Shown one piece after another: positions 6,743-15,780 of a DNA stretch of 22,212 nt. Position 1 is the first letter of the stretch, and each line of letters opens with the position of its first letter. Location of the stretch: the NCBI RefSeq assembly GCF_000143415.4, contig NW_003314310.1, positions 285,628 through 307,839 on the forward strand, read 5' to 3'. Origin of the DNA: Selaginella moellendorffii. Its lineage: Eukaryota; Streptophyta; Lycopodiopsida; Selaginellales; Selaginellaceae. Under the pieces are notes generated by a model, which made no database searches, was not told the origin of the DNA, and worked only from the letters and a program-made list of their open reading frames with translations. The position numbers were made by a program, and so were the translations under genes.

Positions 6743-8281
6743 TTTAAGACAATGTAGGACTTTTAAGATTGTAGAATAATATAGTTTTATATTTCTAATA
6801 GATCTCATCATAGAGATTGAAACCTCCAAAACCTAAAGATAATTGAATGGGGAGATTTCTTCTACATTACCAAAATCATTTGCCACTTTGTTCTAGAATG
6901 TTTTCTTTGCTGACGTTTCAATCTTTGTCTTGGCTCTATATAATTGGAAGTTATGATTTGCAATAATACCAGCATAGTTGAATGCTTAAAGTTTCTTCTT
7001 TTGGGAATATATAAGGTGCATAATATTGGGGATTTACAACATTCCAAATCCAAAAAGACTTGAGATTTTGAATAAGTGCTTGTAACAGACCTTATCTTTC
7101 TCTCTTTAAGTCAACCAAAGAAAGAGTAATTTTTTTATGAGAAAGTCTTTAACGGTTATATTATCCCCATTCATCCCTTAAGGTTCCAAGGATTCATAAT
7201 GACAGTATATCTAAATCTCATCCCATGATCACATTATTACATTAGCTACAAATCTGCCAACTTTGACTTTACTAATATTCAAAGCTGTTTGCAATGCTTT
7301 TCAATTTTCCCACCTCTTTGTTGATATGCACTTGTTTTCGTATAGGCCTTTAAGTGAGCTCCTATCCACATACAATAGCAACATCTTCTTTGAGCTATTA
7401 CCTTTTGTTAATTCAAAGTGAAAGAGGATGGAGACTAAGGAAGAGATCCATAATTGGTGCAAGATTAAAATCACACACTTTTAGCATTTCAAAAGTATGG
7501 TGTTTATAGTTCATTGTGGTGAGTATTTGGATTATGGATGAAACATGTAATTGAGATTACAGTATAAATTCTACCTTTTTTGAAGAACCTACAATCAATC
7601 CACCCACCCATAACATCATTGGTGTTAGATTCAATTTTCGATTTTGCAAGAATACTTCATTATATTGTTCTATTTTTGAAGCTAAGATATATTACTTTCT
7701 TCTTTAGGATGGAGAGACTATTAGAACTATAGCATATGTTAGCACACATGCATATCCAATACAAAAAAGAATGTAAAGGAGTTCACTAAATTTTTTCAAA
7801 GGTTATGTGTAGATAGAGATCATTTGAAACTCATCTACATCTCTAAAGCATATTCAGAAGATTGTGCTCAAGGATTTCATCACAAATACCCTACTTAATC
7901 TGTGTTGTTAGAAGACTCAATTGGAGGATGCTAATTTATGGGACCTGCTACAATGCATACAACCTACTACTAGCTTTAGGAGGTAAGCAAATACTATTTT
8001 GTACTTTATAATCATATCTTTCTTATATATTATCTTGATTTGTATGACTTTTTTCAGTGAGGTTTGTTTCTATACAAGTTTATCCATAGAAGTTTGTTTC
8101 TAAACTAAGTTATTAATGAATAAGTAAGCCTTTTTATCTTGAAGATGTCTACAATGGGCTCTACCTTTAGTGTAGATTTTATCTCTCAAATAAATATATC
8201 TAGATCAAATGATCTTGCTAATGGATAGACATATTTTTGTCAACCAGGTTTTACTTATTTATTCTCTATAAAATTGTAGAG
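6743..8281. other. AT-rich intergenic stretch, largely unassigned
   Basis: I find no convincing gene. Most of it is AT-rich with dense stops in all frames. A possible exon remnant at 7708-7982 is listed separately. Around 8058-8110 the phrase AGTTTGTTTCTA(A/T)AC(T)AAG occurs twice about 35 bp apart, a weak local duplication. Confidence 0.5.
7708..7982 (+). pseudogene. Possible orphan exon, unidentified
   Basis: It is flanked by an acceptor-like TTCTTTAG (to 7707) and a donor-like GTAAGC (7983). Inside, one frame gives DGETIRTIAYVSTHAYPI. After a one-base shift, another gives NVKEFTKFFQRLCVDRDHLK and then LIYISKAYSEDCAQGFHHKY before a TAA. The composition is protein-like, but I do not recognise a family. 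It may be a remnant of another transposon gene. Confidence 0.3.
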
Positions 8282-8308
8282 TCTAGTTTCAACATGCTTG
8301 AAACTAGA
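8282..8308. other. Perfect 11-bp hairpin
   Basis: TCTAGTTTCAA, a five-base loop CATGC, then TTGAAACTAGA form a perfect inverted repeat. It lies close to the apparent 3' end of the LINE remnant. Function unknown. Confidence 0.7.
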
Positions 8309-8859
8309 AAAGAGAAAATAGGGTGGTGAGGGGGCTAGAGCTGAATTGAAGCTCAAGTCTGTATCCCTTATGGTCTATGTGGTTGAAATCCCTAATGGGG
8401 AATTTGAGGGACTTGAGGAGATACATGTTCCATTGCTCCTGGACAACTCGTGCTAGAGTCATAGTGGTGGTTTCCATATCCATTCATCTTTGCCAGCCTT
8501 GCTTCTGTATCTAAAGAACGGCTAGAGAGCTCATTCTTGAGCAATCTTTCCTTTGTTCCCTCTCTTCGTCAGTGTGTCTACTCAAGATGCCAGTGCAACA
8601 ATTATGTACGACCAAACCTTTGAGATTGTTGCCTAAGCTGAGGGGTTCTTGTTGTTGAACATCCTATTATAGTGGGCCTTCCAGATCTCTGCTAGAGTAC
8701 GTCCCTTGAGTACATCAAAGAGCTCCTAATAGAGATGTGTGAGGTGAGCTCACGTTCGGTTGAGTTGGTCAAAGTGGGGGTGTTCATTGTGCCTCCATTT
8801 CCAGACGTTTGAACATTTTGTCTTCCCTTGCAGAAAGCTGCCTTATAGTGCTGATTCAT

Positions 8860-9125
8860 AGGTTACTATTGTGCCTCCTTGAGAAGTTTGCTTGAGGATT
8901 GCCATGGCTCCTTCCCAGACTTCCTGTGCTGTTGAGCACTCCCGTAATACTGGTCATTGTGTCTCCTTTTCTCCACATATGGTGCACGCCGTGTTTGGGA
9001 GGTGTATTGCCGCGAATGAGGGGAGTCATTCCTGCTGGGCCAGCCACATGAACTAGTGGGTTTTGGCAGACTAGCGGCCTTTCCAGATCTTGTTCACACA
9101 CTGTGAGTAGTTCTAAGGGAGGATC
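8860..9125 (-). pseudogene. LINE ORF2 zf-RVT-like zinc-binding segment
   Basis: One frame reads VNKIWKGR, a stop, SAKTH, a stop, FMWLAQQE. It continues LPNTACTICGEKETQ, a stop, and PVLRECSTAQEVWEGAMAIL. This is the family pattern IWK...P.K...F.Wl......C..CG..E...H.l..C..A...W. The Cys pair (CTIC) and the third Cys (REC) are visible, and the His position is damaged. The last part of ORF2 continues to about 8330 in worn form. Confidence 0.7.
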
Positions 9126-9835
9126 TATTGTGCTCTTGCTTTTTTGATAAAAGTGGACTGAGCCAGGGGGTGAATCATTCTTCAGCTGAACTTGGTTTTA
9201 TACTGAAAGAACCCTTTGCATGTGTCCTTCCATTCCCACTCTACTCGATCCAACTTTAGTTCTTTCAGAGTCTGGTTGTGGAACCAATAAAGTCTGGCAT
9301 ACTATCATTTCAAAAATTGTTGGGTCTATGCATGCTGTCTTCTTCTCCATCTAGATGATGTGGATGGGCTTGGCATTGGTCATATCTCGGAGTTCCTCAT
9401 ATTCTAGGTGAATATGGGCCCACATATCCCACCTCAAAGATCAGGTCAGAGGCCCTGCCAAGGGGGTGCACAGATGATAGTGTCATTTAAATCCACCATC
9501 AATGGTCTGAAGTGTCAAGTATCTATAGTGTCTCAAGGCACGCTTGCTGGGCTTTGTGGAAGGTAGTTTAGAATTTTCACATTCTGTGCTCTGAGACGTC
9601 TAGGCCGTAGAAGGCTTTGATCCGGTCACAGTTGTTAGCCGTCTGCTATTCTTGGATCATAGTATCAATCTTTGCGAATGTGTGCATACTCATTTTGCAT
9701 AGGTCCCTACAGGTTTGGTCTAGGCCTCAATCCTCAATCTTCCGTTTCACTAAGCATTTTTCCTTTGACTTAGAACCACTTGTTGAGGAAGATTGGTTGT
9801 CGGTCTAGATGTTCTTTGGGCTGTAGTTGTTTTCA

Positions 9836-10260
9836 CTATAGCTTACATTTGAATTGGTTCCAGATCTTGAAGAGCTTCCTCATGAAAGTGCTGGCACCGA
9901 GTATTTTGACTTTAGCATGTGAGAACAACCATTGTTCATCTGGTGCCTTGTCCTGTTGTGTGTGCTCTTGGTGATGTGGGAGAATCTTGAGGAACTGGTG
10001 GCATAAAAGTAGCCTCCACAGCTGGTTTCCTGGCATAAGCATCCGCATGAAGATCTTGCAAAGGAGGGCCTTGCATTGTTCCTGGATGTTGATGATGTTC
10101 AATCCTTCTTTGTGCTTAGGCAGTATGACTGACCACCAGTCCAATTTAGCACCACCCCGTGAGATATAGGAGGAGCCTTTCCAGACATATGTCCTGATCA
10201 ATTGGTTCATCTCACAGATCATCCTTTGATCTAGGGCATAGGCACATTTTGACTACATAG
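9836..10260 (-). pseudogene. LINE ORF2, region after the reverse transcriptase
   Basis: The frame reads MICEMNQLIRTYVWKGSS, then GGAKLDWWSVILPKHKEGLN, then IQEQCKALLCKIFMRMLMPG and NQLWRLLL. Plant LINE ORF2 proteins read '..IRRFLWxG....kvaW..vc.PK.eGGLgI.dl..qN.ALL.KW.w.....' here, so order and spacing agree. The copy continues upstream as SKCAYALDQRM after a stop. It would be part of the multifunctional LINE endonuclease/reverse transcriptase. No catalytic residues are present in this part. Confidence 0.75.
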
Positions 10261-10325
10261 AGTGGGTATTGTGTTGAATAGCAATGGGAGCTATGTGTAT
10301 AGTGTACCCCAAAACATCCTTGTAA

Positions 10326-10431
10326 ATCTCAAATCTTTATTTGAGATCATTTCTTTGAGAAGTTGAGCCCAGGTAGGTTTTGAGCTCATGAGCTCACAAC
10401 TTCTCAAACACATTGGTTCATCTTGAACCAA
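10326..10431. repeat. Cluster of three perfect hairpins
   Basis: Hairpin 1: ATCTCAAAT (10326-10334), loop CTTT, ATTTGAGAT (10339-10347). Hairpin 2: TTTGAGAAGTTG (10354-10365) pairs with CAACTTCTCAAA (10397-10408), and its loop contains the perfect palindrome TGAGCTCATGAGCTCA (10381-10396). Hairpin 3: TTGGTTCA (10413-10420), loop TCT, TGAACCAA (10424-10431). The cluster lies about 100 bp beyond the stop of the split MULE gene and next to the LINE remnant. Confidence 0.8.
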
Positions 10432-10433
10432 CA

Positions 10434-10530
10434 TCTTTTCATTTTATAAATTTTAATTTAGTCTATATTTCCAAGTAAATTCGACCAATAAAATACAAAT
10501 ATAAATATAGATCCAAACACTAAAAGCAAT
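10434..10530. other. AT-rich 3' flank of the split MULE gene
   Basis: This short AT-rich stretch lies downstream (on the minus strand) of the TAG at 10531-10533. Nothing else is recognised. Confidence 0.4.
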
Positions 10531-10659
10531 CTAGAAACACTTCTCAAGCTCGACAATTGTAATGCTTGCTTGATGGATGTGATGGTTGATTTTAGGATCT
10601 TGGTTTAATTCCTGCATAAAAATGTAATAGATGTGCTTGTAGGTTAAATATACCTTTCC
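10531..10659 (-). pseudogene. C-terminal tail of the MULE gene, cut off by element B
   Basis: The minus-strand frame entering from the target-site duplication reads GKGIFNLQAHLLHFYA. After a one-base slip it reads ELNQDPKINHHIHQASITIV and stops at 10531-10533. The frame at the right edge of element B (ICENPSCTNPDFT, a stop, REN) meets this one in register once element B and one copy of the duplication are discounted. This suggests that element B inserted into coding sequence. The product is the last few dozen residues of the MULE-encoded protein. No domain is recognised in it. Confidence 0.55.
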
Positions 10660-10662
10660 CCT

Positions 10663-10858
10663 TGTTGGGGGAAGGAGGGGCACTTCCCTAACGCTTGCTC
10701 AAACATGAAAAATGCTTTGATGCTCTCTGCAAAAAGCCCCCCCTTGCCCTTGAGAGGCAAGGGTTTTATAAAATGAAGATGGGGAATATTTTGAGGACCA
10801 GAATATTCCCTCTCTCTCTCTCTCACTCTCTCACTCTCTCAATGGCCACGCCGTAATA
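10663..10858 (-). repeat. 3' LTR of element B
   Basis: The LTR is 196 bp. On the plus strand it begins TGTTGGGGGAAGG and ends GGCCACGCCGTAATA. The outer end (TAACA in the other copies) has mutated to TAATA. It contains a CT tract at 10810-10840, the TATA box in reverse (10764-10770) and a perfect stem CCCTTGCC/GGCAAGGG at 10741-10763. Confidence 0.85.
10764..10770 (-). promoter_or_regulatory. TATA box in the 3' LTR of element B
   Basis: TATAAAA on the minus strand is directly followed by CCCTTGCC, loop, GGCAAGGG, so the stem would lie between the TATA box and the expected RNA start. The other two B LTRs have the same layout with imperfect stems. Confidence 0.6.
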
Positions 10859-12229
10859 TGCGACCATTGTGGATCACACTGGCTCTAGACGTGCGAGGAC
10901 CCTCTAAAGAGTGTAGAGTGTATCTGTGCTACTGATGCCAAGTGCTAGTAACTATGTGAAATAGTATAAACAAAGTGGAAAAAGAAAGAAAAAAAGTAAG
11001 TGTGAAGTTTGAAGACAGGGAGGAAAACCCGGTGGGAAACCCTGTAGTCAAACTGGACCCTGAAGTTAAAGAAAAGTGCAGAAAAAAATGTGAAAAGAGG
11101 AGAAAAATAGAGGAAAAAGAGTGAGTATCCAAAGAATTTAACTTGTATCTGGATTTCAGCTCAAGAAAGTGTAATATGCAAATGCAGCCTCATAATGACT
11201 TCCGGTATGCTCCAAGGATTGGCTGAAATCCAAAAAGAAAAAGAGGTAGAAGAGGGGATGCATTGCCCAAGGGTGGTAAGTGTAGAAATGATGAAAGATG
11301 GAGTGATATGGTGGAGTGTCGAGATGGTAGTGGCACTCTGAAAAGGTGGCCATCTATAACCATTAGCCTGTAGAGTAAGTGCTGACCTCTCGGAGTAGCT
11401 GATAACTGGTAACCAGTAACTAAGAACCTGTAACCTGTAACTAGTAACCACCTGCTCTTGCTCCTACTCCTGCACCTACTCTAGCACCGATATGGTGGAG
11501 TGATACAGTGGAGCGCCAAGATGGTGGCACTTTGAGAAGGTGGCCATCTTTGAAATATGAGTAAATGAAGAAGGCAACAGCTGAAAAGGATGGCGTGGTC
11601 ATTGGGTTGCCGGTAAAGGAGGGTGGCATGTGTTCACTAAGTGCTGGAGCAAAAGAAAGTGGCTTCAGCTTCAGTGGCTTCGCCCAAAGATCCACCTAGG
11701 TGCCTTGAGTGAACAGGTTCGCCCAGTTGGAAGAAAGTCGCTCCAGAAAAGCTAGTGCATCATCAGCAAATGGTCGTAAGGATATCTTGGAAATGGCACG
11801 TCCAAATGAGGTGGTGTCCTCTGCTGCTGGTGCATGTATGTGTGTCTGTGGTATGGTGTAAATATAACCTCAAGCAAAGATGTGAATGATGGTGAAAGAA
11901 TGAAAAATGCAAGACAGGCATCTAGAGATAAATGTGGGAAACGCTACTGGAAGTGATTAGTGATTAAACTGTGAGTGTAGATGATATGGAATGAGTGAGG
12001 GGAATGTGTGGAGTGTAGTAATGGTAAGGAAAGGGCCAAAGAACCTAGAACATAGACCGAGCCAAGCGAGGAACCTCCATACAAACGGCAATGTAGCATG
12101 AGCATGAAATCCAAGGCATGGGCCATAGTCCAATGGGGAAACACCCTCTGAAAGTAAGAAAAGGAGTCATGACAGTAAAGTGAAAGAAAGGAAGAAAAAG
12201 AAAAAGAAAAAGAAGAGAAGAGGAACACC
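10859..12229 (-). other. 3' untranslated region of element B
   Basis: This is about 1.37 kb between the integrase stop and the 3' LTR, with no ORF that I would trust. It holds two copies of a block reading GAGATGGT...GGCAC(T)CT(G)A(G)AAGGTGGCCATCT (11321-11355 and 11517-11549), a GTAAC-rich array near 11385-11450, and an A/G-rich run at 12185-12222. The part next to the LTR (10859-11270) matches 5716-6113 of B+. No purine tract sits immediately before the LTR, where the plus-strand primer would be expected. Confidence 0.6.
11385..11475. repeat. GTAAC-rich repeat, 3' copy
   Basis: The plus strand reads GATAACTGGTAACCAGTAAC, then AACCTGTAACCTGTAACTAG, then CACCTGCTCTTGCTCCTACT. It is a run of short variants of (C/T)AGTAAC followed by a C/T-rich tail. 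A clearly related copy in the same orientation lies in the 5' leader of the same element (17825-17925). Confidence 0.65.
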
Positions 12230-13340
12230 TCACCGGATGAAGCGTTTGACGTGAGAGTGGTTGTGAGCGTGTGGGAGCTCACGTCCCTCAGCATCAACTA
12301 ACACGTATGCTTTGCCCCCGATGTGTCGCTGGACAAAGTAGGGGCCGGTCCAGCGACAGGAGAACTTCAAAGGTGGCATGAACTCCTTGAGTAGAACAAG
12401 ATTGCCATTCTCTAATGGTTCGGCAGACCACTAGTGATCAATGGCAGACTTGATCTTCTGTTTGCCTCAATGGAGATGTCCAGTCATAGATCGTCACTGT
12501 TTTTCCAAGGCAAGAACCTCCAAGTCACGTGCATGAAGCTTGTCCTCATTGCTAAATTGCATCGCTGCTGGATATCAAAGTGAAAGTGAGAGTGATGGCA
12601 CTTGGATCTCCACTAGAAGCATGGCCTCTGTCCCATAGACAAGGGAGAATGGGGTTGTAGAGATGGATGTCTTGAAGGATGTCCGAAAGGCCCACAATGC
12701 CATAACCAAGTGCTCGTGCCAACGCCTCGGGTGATCCTCCACAAGCTTTGAGATGACTGTCTTCAATATCTTGTTGCTGGACTTGGCCTGGCCATTGCAC
12801 TCAGGATAATAGCTGATGGTCTTCACGTGCTTGACCTGCAGTCGGTGGAGAAAATGCTGCATCATTTGTCCAAGGAAGCTGCTACCACGATCGGAAATCA
12901 AGATGGCAGGAACTCCGAATTGACAAATAATGTACTTGTAGACAAACTTTGCTGTAGATTGTTGATTTGCCTGTTGTAGAGGGGTGGCCTCAACCCATTT
13001 CATGAAATAGTCCATCGCCACGATGATGTATTGCTATCCTTTTGAGCTCGGTGGGTTGATCGGGTTGACGAAGTCAAGTCCCCATTGGAAAAAGGGACCC
13101 GGAAAAGTGATGAGCTAGAAAGGAAGACGTGGAACATGGCTCCGAGGGTTGAACTATTGGCATTGCTCACATGCCTTGGCATAGGCCAAGCTGTCCTGGT
13201 GAATCCGAGGCCAAAAGTAGCCATGGCACAAGAGGAGTTGTGCTATGACCCATCCCGAGAAATGCCCCACACAAGAGTGGAAAGCACGAAGGAGCTTAGG
13301 GACCTCATGTTCACCCACACACTGCAACAAAACTTCCTAA
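12230..13340 (-). pseudogene. pol: Integrase of element B
   Basis: The zinc finger spans about 13155-13300: FHSCVGHFSGWVIAQLLL, then CHGYFWPRIHQDSLAYAK and ACEQCQ. The core follows: VAMDYFMKWVEATPL (first Asp), FGVPAILISDRGSSF (second Asp), YYPECNGQAKSSNKIL, then WAFRTSFKTSISTTPFSLVY. In relatives the third catalytic residue is Glu (GQ-x-E-x-x-N); here it is Lys, so the copy could not cut or join DNA even if translated. The C-terminal domain is intact in one frame: WTGPYFVQRHIGGKAYVLVD, then a His-rich AHNHSHVKRFIR and a TGA at 12230-12232. A frame change lies between the core and this domain, and stops lie near the zinc finger. This protein would insert the cDNA into the genome. Confidence 0.85.
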
Positions 13341-13599
13341 GAAATTCTCTTTTAAAAGAGTCCGTTGAGAAGGCAAAACCCCCGTGCTCAGATCTCCAAT
13401 GCCTTTTGTTGTACTGGTGAGGAATCTCTTGGGAACTGACAAAAATCCAGGTACACTGCAATGTCCTGTAATGCTGCTAGGACCACAAAGGAAGTAGCTT
13501 CAGCAACTAGGAACTCACTTGGATCCATCATACGCTTCTGCCACATGTGAAAAGTTGGCTGGAACTCTTGGATGGTCACAATCCAAGATAAAGTATGAG

Positions 13600-13905
13600 G
13601 ACTGTGAACCGGTTGCTGTAAAAGAAAGGTCAACACATTAAAATAGACATGGAAATGGATACGGGCTCCAATGAGAAAGTGACGAAATCACTCCAAAGAG
13701 TAAACAACAGCCACTGCTTCTTTTTCTGTATCCATGTACTTCTTCTCAGTCTCCTTGAACGAATGTGAGGCATAGTATGTTGTATGTGGAGGCTTGACAG
13801 GCTGTGAAAATTGGCAAAGGCATACTCTTTAGCCTTTGTACCCATTGTGATGTAAATGTCAAAAGGAAGTTGTCGTTCTGGTGGTTGGAGTATCGGGGCC
13901 ATGTG
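13600..13905 (-). pseudogene. pol: RNase H following the reverse transcriptase (element B)
   Basis: The block starts APILQPPERQLPFDIYITMG. In the next frame it continues TTYYASHSFKETEKKYMDTE and KEAVAVVYSLE, a stop, FRHFLIGARIHFHVYFNVLT and FLLQQP. It matches the gypsy connection/RNase H region (IYY.S..L...E..Y...EKE.LAvV.al..fRhYL.G). The acidic active-site residues are hard to place because of decay. This is the standard RNase H for this element type, sitting between reverse transcriptase and integrase. After it, 13340-13600 continues with TIQEFQPTFHMWQKRMMDPS and a worn spacer. I see no second RNase H here. Confidence 0.75.
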
Positions 13906-13959
13906 GAGTGACTGCTTCAGTGATTCAAAGGCTTATTTCTGGGACTCACCCCAGACAAA

Positions 13960-14396
13960 TGGAACGTTGTGTTGTAGCAGAGCTATCAAAGGCTGTGAAC
14001 GTGCAGCATAGTTGTGGAGGAAACAGCAGAAGAAACCCATTTGCCCGAGAAAGTGCGAAGCTACTTCATGTTGGTTGGTGGGTTTCAATCCAGAATCTCC
14101 TGAGCCTTGGCTACCTAGGGCTTGATCCCATCTTGCGAGACATCAAAGCCTAGCAATTAGCCTTCAGTCACCCCAAATTTACACTTTGCCGGGTTTAATG
14201 AAAACTTGTGTTGTCAATAGTGAGTGAAGATCTGTTCCAAGTGCACAAGGTGGTCCTCAAAAGAGTCAGAGGTTGTGCACAGATCATCCATATACACCAT
14301 CAAGGTGCCTTCAATCAAGTTGTGAAAGGCGTGGGTCATAAAGCATTGAAAAGTAGCTCTGGCATTACACAAGCCTAACGGGAGGATGTTGAAAGT
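13960..14396 (-). pseudogene. pol: Reverse transcriptase of element B, N-terminal half missing
   Basis: It begins abruptly at TFNILPLGLCNARATFQCFM, then NLIEGTLMVYMDDLCTTSDS (YMDD carries two of the three catalytic aspartates), FEDHLVHLEQIF, and in other frames IKPGKCKFGV...GIKP and the tether PPTNMK...LRTFLG. The first half of the polymerase, including the fingers and the first catalytic Asp, is absent. The upstream RNase H ends PREEN and joins this fragment within a few bases, which points to an internal deletion of several hundred bp. This enzyme would copy the element RNA into DNA. Confidence 0.8.
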
Positions 14397-14750
14397 TTTC
14401 TTCACGAGGGACACTTTGAAAAGTCACCTGAGAGAACTCATCCTTGAGGTTGACTGCCTACTGCCATAACTCTTTCAGGTTCTCTTTGCAGACTTGGTAT
14501 TCTCTAGTAAGTTGGCGTATGATGAGTTGCGCATTTCCAACGAAAGTGACTCGCCTAAACTTGAGATCTGTGGCCAACTTTATGGCACTGATAGTTGCCA
14601 AGTACTCTACTTCATTAGCTGATGTTGCTGGCAAAGTGATAGAGAGGTTAGCTACTTTGTTCTCCGCAGAATTTATCATCCAAACTCCAATGCTGGCAAC
14701 CTGGTTTTTGGGGCAGAAAGCACTGTCAAAATAAGTTGTAATCATAGGAG
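14396..14750 (-). pseudogene. pol: Additional RNase H domain upstream of the reverse transcriptase (element B)
   Basis: The frame reads PMITTYFDSAFCPKNQVASI, GVWMINSAENKV, then LSITLPATSANEVEYLATIS, FVGNAQLIIRQLTREYQVCK and QSVPREEN. This fits the archaeal-type RNase H found in plant Tat elements: Asp in YFDSA, Glu in NEVEY, the third acid in GDSQLV (here VGNAQLI, Asp to Asn), and the IPREEN end. In Tat elements known to me this domain follows the first RNase H and precedes integrase. Here it sits before the reverse transcriptase. The ORF continues upstream for 120 residues of acidic linker (14750-15117). Confidence 0.75.
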
Positions 14751-15780
14751 TGTCCTCTTCTTCAAATAAAGATGCTGGGGACACCACATCTGGCAAGACT
14801 GTCTCTAGCAAGTTAGGCAAGAACGTTGCTATTGTATCCAGAGTCTTTGTCTGTTGTTCTCTTTGCTTTTGATGCTCTAAGCACTCAATGTCTGATGCAA
14901 GGACTGTGGCCAAGTACTCTACAAGTGAAGAAAGATCCTCCACCGAAGTCAAGTCCAAGTCTGGTGCTAAAGTTTCAGTGTAATACACTTGAATCTGTAC
15001 TGGGAGCTCCACAGTAGGAAATTTTGAACTCAAAGAGTTATAACTCGCATGCAACACATCTGATTGGCTTGATTCTTTCTGCCAGTTGTGTGTCTGAATG
15101 TCATCTTCCGTCTCCAAGAAACGTCATGACAAAATACACTCAGAGTCGTTAGCTACTATGATTTTAGTAGGAAGACGCTGGCTGTGTGACACCTCAGATA
15201 GTTGCTGAGGAGAATTGAATTCAGCTATGTCCTGTGAAAGTTGGGCTTGGTCTAGAGTGACTGTGTCATCAAGCTCTATGAGAGAGAGGTGGTGCCATGC
15301 AAGAAACAAATCGAGGAGCCCTTCCTTTATCGAGAAACACTTTGAAAAGCTAGATATGTGAGCCCATACCCTATAAGCCTCACCATCAAATAAAGAGGGC
15401 GTGGCTAGAGGCTCGGCCTTACTCTCAAATAAAGAGAGTTAGGCTGAGGGATGTCTCGAGCTATCTGACTCACCTCCAACAATATCGATCATATTGCATG
15501 AGAAAGCATTCGTCATATAGATGGTGGACTCCACCACCAACTCAAGAAAAACCTCTGTGAGCTTAGGAGGAAAGTATGGTGTGGAGGCCATCTTAGTGTG
15601 AGCCTGTTGGGCTTGCTGAGAAAGAGCTCTACCGTGGCTGTTGAGAAAGGTGGCACTATGGGTTTCATCGCTAATTTCCATCTTGCCTTGTGCACTGTCA
15701 ATGGTGCAATGGGTTGTGACTTGCCATAGAGTCCTTCAATGAGGATGTTCCAAGATGTTGGTAGGCAACCACGAGGAAAT
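14751..15780 (-). pseudogene. pol: Unassigned linker of pol between protease and RNase H (element B)
   Basis: About 1 kb of coding-like sequence in several frames: residues 1-120 of the frame at 15117, ELPVQIQVYYTETLAPDLDL and similar Glu/Leu-rich text, then (upstream) LIELDDTVTLDQAQLSQDIA and VFLELVVESTIYMTNAFSCN. It has no motif that I recognise and several stops. Position suggests a spacer of the polyprotein. Confidence 0.5.

Larger units (their letters stand above)
8310..10260 (-). mobile_element. LINE retrotransposon, 5'-truncated ORF2 3' part
   Basis: The minus strand carries the region that follows the reverse transcriptase of plant L1-type LINEs: an IRTYVWKG...LPKHKEGLNI block (from about 10220), then some 700 bp of worn sequence, then a zinc-knuckle segment (zf-RVT) near 8880-9110 and a C-terminal tail down to about 8330. 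The polymerase domain itself is missing, as expected from 5' truncation on insertion. The exact ends are not clear, and I see no obvious poly(A) tail. Confidence 0.75.

Noticed and set aside
8856-9101. 81-codon minus-strand frame as a protein of its own
   Set aside because: A neighbouring frame of the same strand carries the LINE zinc-binding text (CTICGEKETQ), so this frame is out of register.
9617-10169. Several open frames on the plus strand
   Set aside because: They are shadows of the LINE ORF2, which reads well on the minus strand.
10810-10840. CT microsatellite as a separate feature
   Set aside because: It is part of the element B LTR and occurs in all three copies.
13085-13420. Open frame of 111 codons on the plus strand
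   Set aside because: It is the antisense of the integrase zinc-finger region of element B, whose motifs are clear on the minus strand.
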